Shown: positions 1-8,588 of the stretch, one piece after another
Position numbering within the stretch: position 1 is the stretch's first letter
Layout: the number at the start of each line of letters is the position of its first letter
Source of the DNA: an uncultured Thermoguttaceae bacterium
GTDB taxonomy: Bacteria > Planctomycetota > Planctomycetia > Pirellulales > Thermoguttaceae
Assembly: GCA_938084835.1 (NCBI GenBank)
Contig: CALKER010000016.1
Span: forward strand, 1 to 64,000
Direction of reading: 5' to 3'
DNA length: 64,000 nt
Notes under the pieces: model-generated
Told to the model about the DNA's origin: nothing
What the model saw: the letters and a program-made list of their open reading frames with translations, nothing else
Database searches by the model: none
Program-made: the position numbers and the translations under genes

Positions 1-460
1 GCCGGAGGGATAGTGTGACGGTTCGCCGAGGGGAATAACGTTTGCGGGGTATCGCAACGCCCTGAGCGAGTTTTCCGCAGCGGAGGAGTCCTCGCGCTAC
101 CACCGCCCCAAACTCGTCCCCCGCGCCCGAGCGGGAGAGACTAGGCCTTCCACCTTCGATCTGGGGTAGTGGCAGCGAGGCCAAAGGTGCCGGTTAGGCT
201 TTGGAGCGGCGATCACTGTCTGGTGAAGTGGGTTCCCGCCGCAAGACTGAAAGGCCAGCGGAGCCATAGGCCAAGGTCCCACTACGCTGGATCTCCTCTT
301 CTGCCCCGATTTGCCCCACCAGGCGGAGTCGTGACGGGACAGATGTAAGCCCCAAAAACCTTAAGATGTCGCAAGGAGTCAAGCTGCAGAGAACCCGGTA
401 GTAACAACCGCAAGCGGCACAAATGAACGCGCAGCTGAGGCGGGCAAACCGATCGGGCGG
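1..460. other. Left-edge non-coding stretch
   Basis: No convincing gene on either strand. Open frames here are short, Pro/Arg-rich and lack a ribosome-binding site. The sequence lies downstream of the minus-strand phosphodiesterase-like gene. I saw no tRNA, RNase P or tmRNA signature. Confidence 0.4.
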
Positions 461-1897
461 TTATGGTACGCTCACCAGGACGCGACCGTCGGAGGTTGGG
501 AGCTCCAAACCTAAAAGCGCCGCAGCGCTGGGTGCGATATCAACAATGGAGACCCGTCCCAACTTGGTCCCTGGGCGGATTCCCGGTCCCCATAGGATGC
601 ACATCCCCCACATGTCGGGATCATCGGGCAGATAGCCATGAGTACCGCCTCCCGAAGGACGGTCTACGACGACCTGGTCACCGGTAGCCGAGTCGGAGAA
701 AGCGTAGTTTCGCTTGGCGGCTAGCCACAGATCCGGGGCCCAAGGGTGTTCGTCGGAAGTTGCTTGGCCGAGGGCACGGACGTCGTCACCGGTAAGCACT
801 TGCTCGATGCCTTCCACAGTGGAGAAGTGCTGACGGAGCTTTTCCAGCGTCTGTGCTTTTTGTGGCGCGTCGAAGAGGTAAACGGCCGCGGCCCCGCCTT
901 GGGAGAGGGCTAAGGCCCCACGCGGGAGTAATTTCCCCTCGCGGACTTCAAGGAGGCCCATTTGGCGGAGAATGACATTGGGCTGAATTGTCCGCGAGAT
1001 AGGGAAAAAGCCATGATCGGAACAAACGATCAGATAGGTGGAGTGGGCGCGGGGGGAGGCAGCGATGGCCTCCACAATATCGCGAATGCGATCGTCGGCG
1101 TAACTTGCCGCCCAGTAGGCGTCGCTGGAATAAGGTCCGGTGCGGTGCTGGATATGATCCGGCACCACTAAGTGGACAAGGATCAAATTGGGGGTATGCT
1201 CAGTAAGGAGCTGACGGGTCATCCTGGTGTAAAGCCAATCCCGCGGCACACCGCCACCACTTTCCCGGCACCACCGGCCATGATCGTCGACAGGCAGCCC
1301 GCGGGCGCGAAGCTCTTCGATCCACCTGGGTGTGCCGAAGCGTATCCAGGCATCGTCGCCCGGCATGTCCGGGGCGGCAAAGTGCATGGTGCGGGTGTTG
1401 CGTGTGAGGGGCCAAAGAACGCCGGCCGTCGTCAGGCCGGCGCGGTAAGCCACGTCGTAAATCGTTGGCACCTGTAGGATCTCTGCCGGTTCATACACCG
1501 GGTCGCAAAGAAGGGTAATCTTTTGCCCGGTGGTGCGATCGACCACATCGTTGGCCAGGATTCCGTGACGTCGCGGCCACACGCCAGTAGAAAGGGAAGC
1601 GTGAGCAGGCCATGTCAAACTGGGAAATACTGTGACCATGCCGTCGGCTACGGCACCCTCGCGAGCCAGGCGACGAATTGTGGGCGTATCTGCCCGCGGA
1701 TCGGCCAAATAAGCATGTCCCAGCCCGTCAATACTGACCACGACCACGGCGCGGTCCTTCCGGGGTTGGCCAAATCCGGAATCGCTCGGGGCTGCAGGAA
1801 TCACCCAGGCTAACCCGGCTAGGAGTATGCGCCAAGTCACCTCCCTTCGCACGATTGTGAAAAAGGGGCCAGGAGCCAGAAGTTTATCTGTCTTCAT
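461..1897 (-). CDS. Alkaline-phosphatase superfamily phosphodiesterase / nucleotide pyrophosphatase-like protein
   Basis: Predicted exported hydrolase of the type I phosphodiesterase/nucleotide pyrophosphatase family, about 478 residues. The start is the ATG preceded by GGAGG seven bases upstream; an in-frame extension to 1939 lacks such a site. A basic, hydrophobic N-terminus (residues 1-40) looks like a signal peptide. Family metal-site and nucleophile motifs are visible: SIDGLGH with Asp57, FPSLTWPAHASLSTG with Thr95 in the nucleophile position, VPDHIQH, CSDHGF and a C-terminal GGGTHGYLPDD. The family cleaves phosphodiester or pyrophosphate bonds with two metal ions; the substrate here cannot be told from sequence. 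The next gene upstream on the same strand starts at 3336 and ends about 130 bp before this one, so co-transcription is possible. Confidence 0.85.
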   Translation of the reverse strand: MKTDKLLAPGPFFTIVRREVTWRILLAGLAWVIPAAPSDSGFGQPRKDRAVVVVSIDGLGHAYLADPRADTPTIRRLAREGAVADGMVTVFPSLTWPAHASLSTGVWPRRHGILANDVVDRTTGQKITLLCDPVYEPAEILQVPTIYDVAYRAGLTTAGVLWPLTRNTRTMHFAAPDMPGDDAWIRFGTPRWIEELRARGLPVDDHGRWCRESGGGVPRDWLYTRMTRQLLTEHTPNLILVHLVVPDHIQHRTGPYSSDAYWAASYADDRIRDIVEAIAASPRAHSTYLIVCSDHGFFPISRTIQPNVILRQMGLLEVREGKLLPRGALALSQGGAAAVYLFDAPQKAQTLEKLRQHFSTVEGIEQVLTGDDVRALGQATSDEHPWAPDLWLAAKRNYAFSDSATGDQVVVDRPSGGGTHGYLPDDPDMWGMCILWGPGIRPGTKLGRVSIVDIAPSAAALLGLELPTSDGRVLVSVP

Positions 1898-2031
1898 GGG
1901 AGAGCCTCCTTCGACACAGGGATCGACCGCGAGCTCCACATTTCAAGCCACCTGCCAGATTAGCAGCGAGAAAAACCGAGGGAGGACTTTGGCAGCTAAT
2001 CGCCCGAGCTGGTCAGGTTGGGAATGCCACC

Positions 2032-3336
2032 CTAATTTCGCAGATTCTCGAACCACACCGGGCCACCCCATTTGCCGGTGACCACAATATCCAGATCGCC
2101 GTCCCCGTCGAGGTCAACTAAGGGGATGTTCATGCCGGAGCCAATTCCCTCGCCGAATGTGATCACTACGCGATACCAGCTTACGCTAGTTTTGCCACCC
2201 TCCGAGGGTTTCCGGACGATCTTGTAGTAGTAAACACCCAAGGGTTCGAATTCGCCGGGGTCACTCCCGTTGTGAGCCATGAAGCGTTTGCCCGTGACGA
2301 GCTCCGGAATATGATCGCCGTCCAAATCCCCCAGGGCTAAGCTGTGAACCTGACTCCACGTTTGGTCGATGATATGGCGTTGCCAGGTGATCTGCTGGTT
2401 GACTCGTTGCTGGCGGTACCAAAAAAGGCCATAAGCATGGGCGGAACTAGCGATTAGGTCATTGAGCCCGTCGCCGTCCACATCGTAAACGAGAATCTGC
2501 GCGGTATGGGCGGGACGGTTAGGGTCGAGGTCTCCCAGCACAAGGGGATGCTCTTTCCACGGTTGGCTACGGATGTCCTCAGGGGCCTCGAACCACGCCG
2601 AGGGGCGGATGATATCCGGGCGGCCATCGCCGCTGATATCTCCTACCCCGGCACCAAAGGGCATGGATTGGTCCGAGACCACGTGGATGCGGAAGCCCGG
2701 GTGAGGGCTTCCCGCGGGAAGGCGTTCGTACCATACGGTGCGGAGTACGTGAGGAAGAATTTCGTGAGCCAATCCGTCGCCGTCGACATCGACAAGCTCG
2801 CCGCATTCGAAATTCCAGCCCTCTTCTATGAGGAACGACTGCCACATTTCCTCCTTGCCGGCGGGGTTGCGGAACCACAATGACCATTTCTCATGCCAGG
2901 AGCAGGAGACCACATCGAGCCAGCCGTCGTGGTCGACATCCAGGGGCAGGTTCATAAAGTCGTATCGGTAGCCGATGCCTTTTTCGTCAACATCGCCTTT
3001 GACCTCACGGAACTGAAAACGTCGCCAATCCGGACCGAAATAGATGTAGGGCCCGGCCACCACATCGAGCTTGCCATCGCCGTTGAAATCGCCCACACCG
3101 CAGGGCTCCCCGCGATAGTTTCCAATGCGATGCATACGGAAGGCCACGCTATGAGGCACATCGGCAGCGAAACTCGCAGCAAGAAGGAACTGGCCTAGTA
3201 GGAATAGGGCCAGCAAGGAAATTCTCGTCGCTTGCCCAAAGTGGGATGTGTCATGGGATTCCAAATGCTGGCCCCAACAGAGCTTCAACCCTACCTGAAC
3301 CCGCTGCAACACCTGGCACAAGTTGTTGGCGAACAT
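2032..3336 (-). CDS. FG-GAP/VCBS repeat beta-propeller protein, exported
   Basis: A 434-residue secreted propeller. The N-terminal stretch has a hydrophobic core (about residues 39-56, LLALFLLGQFLLAASFAA) ending in a possible signal-peptidase site. Seven calcium-loop repeats follow, for example DFNGDGKLDVV, DVDHDGWLDVV, DISGDGRPDII, DVDGDGLNDLI and DLDGDGDLDIV, which suggests a seven-bladed integrin-alpha-like fold. The ATG is preceded by GAAGGA at seven-base spacing, although the N-region before the hydrophobic core is unusually long (about 38 residues). Such proteins are abundant in Planctomycetota and usually have no assigned reaction; extracellular carbohydrate or protein binding is a guess. 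Lies in the same direction as the phosphodiesterase-like gene downstream. Confidence 0.85.
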   Translation of the reverse strand: MFANNLCQVLQRVQVGLKLCWGQHLESHDTSHFGQATRISLLALFLLGQFLLAASFAADVPHSVAFRMHRIGNYRGEPCGVGDFNGDGKLDVVAGPYIYFGPDWRRFQFREVKGDVDEKGIGYRYDFMNLPLDVDHDGWLDVVSCSWHEKWSLWFRNPAGKEEMWQSFLIEEGWNFECGELVDVDGDGLAHEILPHVLRTVWYERLPAGSPHPGFRIHVVSDQSMPFGAGVGDISGDGRPDIIRPSAWFEAPEDIRSQPWKEHPLVLGDLDPNRPAHTAQILVYDVDGDGLNDLIASSAHAYGLFWYRQQRVNQQITWQRHIIDQTWSQVHSLALGDLDGDHIPELVTGKRFMAHNGSDPGEFEPLGVYYYKIVRKPSEGGKTSVSWYRVVITFGEGIGSGMNIPLVDLDGDGDLDIVVTGKWGGPVWFENLRN

Positions 3337-3642
3337 GATTGATTCCTTCTACCGGAAGTAAACGTTCCTCACCGGAAAGCTGGCCACTGGCCGAGGCAGA
3401 AAAAGGCAAGTTGTCGACCGATGGATCCACTCCCGGGTCAAATGCCGCTCCCGATTTCGCTGCCCTCCCATTGTGCCTTTTGCCTTAGAGGTTGCAAACA
3501 AATTTTTACTTGACGGCGCCTTGAATGGGAGGAAATTCCTACGAGCAGAGCCAACCGATTAGGCGTGCTTTTGAAAGCGGATTAAGGAGCTTTCTCACCG
3601 CTTGGCGGGCATGCCGATGACAGGGCGTGGGCTGAGGCGAGT
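3337..3642. other. Intergenic spacer
   Basis: About 300 bp between the LptF/LptG-type gene and the FG-GAP gene on the same strand. It probably holds the promoter of the FG-GAP gene, but I could not identify convincing -35/-10 boxes. Confidence 0.3.
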
Positions 3643-4821
3643 TTAGTGCTCAAGCTCGTACCAGAGGAGGGCGCCTCCCCACAATAAGAGGAGGAAGTTG
3701 CCCAACCACACACCCCAAGGGGGGATAGCCCCATGTTTGGCGGCATCCACCGTCCACGCTAGCAGGGGGTAATAAGCCACCAATATAGGGGCAAAACAGA
3801 GGAAAAATGCGGTCAGTATCTCCGCCTGTCGCAGTCGCATGGCCATGGCGCTTCCCACCAGGGTGAAGGCCAGGCAGCTAAAACCGGCGGCCCACCGGCG
3901 ATAGGGCTCCGTTCGTAAGCGGTGAAGATAGTCATAGAGGTTTTGCAGCCGTTCGTGGGCGGAGGGTTCTTCGGCGGGGGCCGCAAGTGCTCCTGCGGGC
4001 AGAGGAACAACTGCGGTGTGTGTCGGCGTAGCCTGGTGCTGCCGGATCTCCCGCAGGCAATGTGTCTCCACCTCTGGGATTTGTCGAAGCGAAAGCGACG
4101 ATGGGGATTTACCCCACAACTCCCCCATTTTATCAGAAAGTCGAATTTCGCGTTCGTAAACGTCTGGGAAAGCAATGCGCCACTGTCCGCCAGCATCCAC
4201 TGTGCCGTTTCGCAGGCGAAGCTTGAGGGTGCCCATGTGGGGGTTGGCCATCAATTCCGCCTCTTGACCCGTGATTGTCAACACGGAATTTGGTCGGGAG
4301 CCGTAGATCACCAGGGTGGGTTCCAGGAGTTGGCGTCCGTTTACCTGGCGAACCTCGATGAGGACCCGCGGATGCTCAAATCGTTGGCGGCGCCGCAGTG
4401 CTGAGTAGACCACTTCTTCTGCGGCACGGATGATAACTTGTTGCATTCCTTGCCGCCCCCAACCCGCGGCCAGGTCATTCATCCACACCGTAAACAGGCT
4501 CAAAAGAAATGCCAGGGCAAGCACCGGTGCCAAAAGCGGTAACGGAGAAACCCCCGCGGCCTTGACCGCTAAAAGCTCGTTGAAACCACTTAAGCGGCTA
4601 AAAGTATAGACGGCGGCCAACAAAACGGCCACGGGAAGCGCCACGCGAAGAGCATCCGGTAAAAGGTAGGGGATGAGCCAAAATAAGCATCCCAGGGGCA
4701 GACTATGTTCCCAGACCTCGCGTCCTAAGCCAACTACTAACATCACGAAAATCATTACCAAAGTGGCTACCGCGAGGACCTTCAGGGTTTCCGCCAAGAC
4801 ATATCGCGTGATGATGCTCAT
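3643..4821 (-). CDS. LptF/LptG family permease (YjgP/YjgQ)
   Basis: A 392-residue inner-membrane protein with the LptF/LptG layout: hydrophobic segments near residues 12-32, 45-72 and 95-115, a roughly 190-residue periplasmic jellyroll-like middle region, and three more membrane segments between about 310 and 388. In the Lpt system two such permeases pair with the ATPase LptB to extract lipopolysaccharide from the inner membrane. Only one permease is present here and no lptB lies nearby, so the partner must be elsewhere or the protein may act as a homodimer. The N-terminus MSIITRYVLAETLK is typical of the family. The ATG has no strong ribosome-binding site. LptF and LptG cannot be separated by eye, so no symbol is given. 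Confidence 0.85.
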   Translation of the reverse strand: MSIITRYVLAETLKVLAVATLVMIFVMLVVGLGREVWEHSLPLGCLFWLIPYLLPDALRVALPVAVLLAAVYTFSRLSGFNELLAVKAAGVSPLPLLAPVLALAFLLSLFTVWMNDLAAGWGRQGMQQVIIRAAEEVVYSALRRRQRFEHPRVLIEVRQVNGRQLLEPTLVIYGSRPNSVLTITGQEAELMANPHMGTLKLRLRNGTVDAGGQWRIAFPDVYEREIRLSDKMGELWGKSPSSLSLRQIPEVETHCLREIRQHQATPTHTAVVPLPAGALAAPAEEPSAHERLQNLYDYLHRLRTEPYRRWAAGFSCLAFTLVGSAMAMRLRQAEILTAFFLCFAPILVAYYPLLAWTVDAAKHGAIPPWGVWLGNFLLLLWGGALLWYELEH

Positions 4822-4917
4822 AAAACACTATTTGCGGGCCCCTTTCTCTGTGCGTCAAGGTCAATCGGCGGAAACTCCTTCCCGGCTAATAAGCTGGGAA
4901 CCCGGGGGATGAAAGGC

Positions 4918-7242
4918 TTAAGGCCAGAGCCGCATCATTACGGCGGAGTCACGGTAGCGGAGCTTGGTCTGCGGGTCGGCGAGGGTACCCCGGGCCAAAT
5001 CGTAAAACTGGACCCACGTTCTAGCCTCGGGCGATCCGTCGTAGTAACCCTCCGGCGTCGCCACAAGCCACTGGTCCTCAATCGCACAAAGGCAAATCCA
5101 TCCACGGAGTTTCCAGTTTTGGGCATCCCAAACCGCGACAGTTCCCTCCATGCTGATGGAAATAAAGGAGTGATTTCCTGGAATCCAGCCCCCTCCGCAG
5201 GCGCCTCCACGGTGCCGGTCAAGAACGGCTACTGCTTCTCCGGAAGCTATGTCCCAAATTCGGACGGTGCCATCTTCGCACGCGGTGAAGACGTGTGTGC
5301 CCTCCGGGTGCCAACCCCCCGCTACAACCACTCCCTGATGCCCCAGAAGGTTGAAGATGAGGACCCCCGTGGTAGCGTTCCACAGTTTGGCACGTCCGTC
5401 GTCACTAGCGGTCAGGAGCATTTGCCCGTTAGGGGACCATCTGCACACGCGGACAGCCGCTGCGTGACCCCGAAGGGCAAACCGGACCCGCCCGGTTCTC
5501 CCGTCGATGATCCTCGCGGTGCGATCCTCAGAGGCGGTGGCGATACAGTCACTACCGGGATTCCATTCGCAGGCCGTTACTGGGCCAAGGTGGATCCGAT
5601 TTTGCCATACGACTTGCCAGTTCAATACGTCGACAACGCAAATCACGCCCTCCCGGTTCCCGGCACAAAGCAAGGTACCTCCGGGACTCCAGGCAAGTCT
5701 GGTGGCGGCAAGGCCTTCGCGGGATGAGATCTCCTCGCCGGAGTGGGGGTCATAAAGCCGGACGGTTGCCTCCTCAGTCGCAATGGCCAAGCGATTTCCC
5801 TGAGCGTTCCACGCAAATCCCTGGGCGCGGCGTTGGTCTGGGGGAAGCTCCACCAGTTTTCGGCCGCTTTTCAAATCCCAGCTGATCATTTTCTTTCCCG
5901 GATGAAGCGCCGCCAATAAGTGACCCCCGGGGGATGGAACCGCCTCGACCGTCAACTGGGTTTTGCCCTTCAGAGTTTGGACTGACTTCCCCGAGCGGAG
6001 ATCCCACAAATGGACCGTACCATCTTCGGAGCTAGAGGCCACTAGTTGGCCATCCGGACTAAAGGCGCAGCTCAGCACCCCGGAGGTGTGTCCTTTAAGA
6101 TGCGCAAGCGGTTTTGTTGTCGCCCCATCCCAGATGCAAATCGTGCGGTCGCCCGAGCCTGATACAAGCCATCGCCCATCAGGACTCCAGGAGCAGGTGG
6201 TAACCTGGTCCTCATGGCCAGAAAGTTTCACAATCTCTCGAAAGGAGATTACATCCCAAATGCGGACAGTTTGATCCACCGACGAAGATGCCAATAGTCG
6301 GCCATCCGGGCTCCATGTTAGGCTCAACACAGGGCCCTGATGACCTTTCAAGACTGCCCGGGGGCTAGTTTTTGGGGGTTCCCACACGCGGATGGTGGTG
6401 TCGGCCGAGCCAGTTGCCACCATCAGCCCTTCCGGATGCCAAGCGCAAGCAAGGAGCGGGCCAGCATGTCCCTCAAAACGTGCTAGAGGTGTACCGCGGC
6501 TTACGTCCCACAAGTTGGCGGTTCCGTCGGCTGAGGCCGTCAGCAGCTTGGTTCCGTCCGAGCTCATCGCGCTGGCCAGGATGGGGCCCCTGTGGCCGCG
6601 AAGCGTGGAAATTAGCTTGCCTGTTTGAGGGTCCCATACCCGGGCAATCCCGTCGTACGAGGCTGTGACAACTTTCTCGCCCGAGGGACACCACAGGCAG
6701 GACGATACAGGCATGTCATGCGGCGAGAGCACTAGCACGGGGCAACCGCTAGCCACATCCCAAATTCTTGCCATTTTATCGAAAGATGCGGTGACCAATC
6801 GACGTCCGTCCGGACTGAAGCTCACGCCGGTCACACCCAACAGGTGTCCAGTGGGCAAACACACCTGGATCTGGGGAGGTAAAGGGGCAGGAAGTTCATC
6901 CCTCGAAGTATCTGCCGAGTGGATAGAGGGACTTTCGGAAACCACCTCGGACTGAAGAAGTTCGGGAGGCCGCTCTGGGGGCGCCGACCAACTCCCTTCC
7001 CCTTGCGGATAACTAAGTGGATCCGAATAAGAATGGTGAGATACGCTGGGGGCGTTTTGGTCCGCACCCGTGTCAAGCGACCAATACACCCACACAAGCC
7101 CAATCGTAACGGCCAGGGCGATTACTCCCAGGGCAAGCCCTCCTAGGGCGGCACTGGCCAGTGCCACCGCACCGAAGCAGCCAAGTGCCGGAGACTTGGC
7201 TGAAGCTTCATGGGGTGCGTCGCGCTTTTCGCGCTGGCTCAT
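4918..7242 (-). CDS. Membrane-anchored WD40 repeat protein with 14 blades
   Basis: About 774 residues from the ATG at 7242, chosen because GGGGGAAG lies just upstream; the frame stays open to 7440 but that extension lacks a good site. A short polar N-terminus is followed by one membrane segment (about residues 25-53), a Ser/Pro-rich linker, then fourteen WD40 repeats with classic GH...SPDGRRLVTAS..D...RIWD spacing, enough for two seven-bladed propellers. Blades 8-10 are the most degenerate. The C-terminal tail (WLVATPEGYYDGSPEA) resembles the short domain after WD40 arrays in planctomycete proteins. There is no kinase or caspase domain. Likely a scaffold on one face of the membrane; its partner is unknown. 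Confidence 0.85.
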   Translation of the reverse strand: MSQREKRDAPHEASAKSPALGCFGAVALASAALGGLALGVIALAVTIGLVWVYWSLDTGADQNAPSVSHHSYSDPLSYPQGEGSWSAPPERPPELLQSEVVSESPSIHSADTSRDELPAPLPPQIQVCLPTGHLLGVTGVSFSPDGRRLVTASFDKMARIWDVASGCPVLVLSPHDMPVSSCLWCPSGEKVVTASYDGIARVWDPQTGKLISTLRGHRGPILASAMSSDGTKLLTASADGTANLWDVSRGTPLARFEGHAGPLLACAWHPEGLMVATGSADTTIRVWEPPKTSPRAVLKGHQGPVLSLTWSPDGRLLASSSVDQTVRIWDVISFREIVKLSGHEDQVTTCSWSPDGRWLVSGSGDRTICIWDGATTKPLAHLKGHTSGVLSCAFSPDGQLVASSSEDGTVHLWDLRSGKSVQTLKGKTQLTVEAVPSPGGHLLAALHPGKKMISWDLKSGRKLVELPPDQRRAQGFAWNAQGNRLAIATEEATVRLYDPHSGEEISSREGLAATRLAWSPGGTLLCAGNREGVICVVDVLNWQVVWQNRIHLGPVTACEWNPGSDCIATASEDRTARIIDGRTGRVRFALRGHAAAVRVCRWSPNGQMLLTASDDGRAKLWNATTGVLIFNLLGHQGVVVAGGWHPEGTHVFTACEDGTVRIWDIASGEAVAVLDRHRGGACGGGWIPGNHSFISISMEGTVAVWDAQNWKLRGWICLCAIEDQWLVATPEGYYDGSPEARTWVQFYDLARGTLADPQTKLRYRDSAVMMRLWP

Positions 7243-8588
7243 GAACTTCCCCCGGTAACAGTCACGCCCCACCACATGGTGAATTAGTACCCAGGTAAGA
7301 TCACAGCAGAATTTCACCCCTAACTTAACCCATCTGATGGCCCGGATAAACCCTTTCGGTCGAGGAATTGCTTTGGCTAACCGCGACCTCATGCCGAAGT
7401 TCGGTGACCCCGGCGGCGGAGCCCAGGGATCAGGCCCCATTTTACGAACACTTTGGCGTCGGGCTGCAAGCTTCGGCGAAAACCAGCTGGCGCTTGGGTA
7501 CGGAGAGGCTGTCTCTTGCAGGTTGAGCTTACTGGTTTCCTTCGCGTGCGCGGTTAATCTTCAAGCGTGGTGTTCGAATTATGCCCCGTCGGTTCGGGGT
7601 AACCTCCACAGGGCAAGAAATAATTCGCACTCTTCCGGCATCTCGAGCGGGGTGTTCTCTCTTAGTCCACAGGAGGCTTATGCTCACAGGGTGTCGTGCC
7701 CCATGGTGGAGCTCAGACGGAAGCAGGCGGATTGAGAGCCGCGCTTCGGTGGTTATCTGCTTTGTACCCGACTCTCCAAAGCTTGGGCACAGGTGTGGCA
7801 AATGAGGCGAACTGCTGAAAAGGTTTGAGCGTCACTCGTACCACCTTCCGCCACCGAAGGTAGGGGCCCCTATCCTGCCTTGGGCAGGGAGCTTCCCCCA
7901 TCGAAAAGATTTGGGAAAACTTAACAGCTGCAGCGGCTGCCTGAGCAGCTCACCCGGCTTTAAGAGTGCGTCAAGGAATTCTGTTGACAAATATTCTTCG
8001 AGCGGGAGTCGGGGAGGATTGACGCAAATCGACGCCCTTCCGTGTATCAACGGTTACAGTAAGCTTCCAATGGTAGCGCTTCGATCTCCGGCATTTGGTA
8101 GGTTTCTTTTGAGAAGAATGTTACGGGATGCATGTTGATTGGTGGCTCACGATTGTCTATCCTTTGGGAAAGCCGAGCCGCCCTCGGGGAGAGGCCGCCG
8201 GTCTGGGGAGGGGAGCTCTAATTCCGCCAGAAGGCGGGATGACATCCGCGGCAACGCTACCCGACGATTGGAGAAATATGTTTTTCCAAGAATTCGGTTT
8301 CCGAGTTCATGGCCGTGTCAATGTTAAATTCCGGCCAACGTTTGCGGACGAAAAATCGAAGGCCAGGGAGACAACCGGATGGTAGCCCCGATTTAGGGTT
8401 AGGCGTTTGAGCTTGGGCCCGGAGGCAAGGCGAAAAGCTGGGGCAGCGGAGAAGCAGCTTTCTCATTGTGCCAGCTGTAAAGAACATGCGGAGGACTGTC
8501 CCGAAAGTAACTCGGTGTGGATAACCTTTTCAAAGCCTGGACAGCCCTTTCAAGTAATTGAATGGCAACGATTCGAAGGAGAGCTCTC
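7243..8588. other. Long divergent intergenic region
   Basis: A 1.35-kb spacer between the divergent WD40 and hydrolase genes. The only open frames are short, overlap on both strands and resemble no family I know. It contains a cluster of inverted repeats at 7843-7888, described separately. A TTGACA hexamer at about 7983 has no good -10 partner. Confidence 0.4.
7843..7888. repeat. Three adjacent short inverted repeats
   Basis: Three back-to-back dyads: ACCTTC/GAAGGT (7843-7848 with 7856-7861), the perfect 12-base palindrome TAGGGGCCCCTA (7861-7872), and CCTGCC/GGCAGG (7874-7879 with 7883-7888). No T-run follows on either strand, so a simple terminator is unlikely. They could fold in an RNA or bind a dimeric protein. 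Confidence 0.5.
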
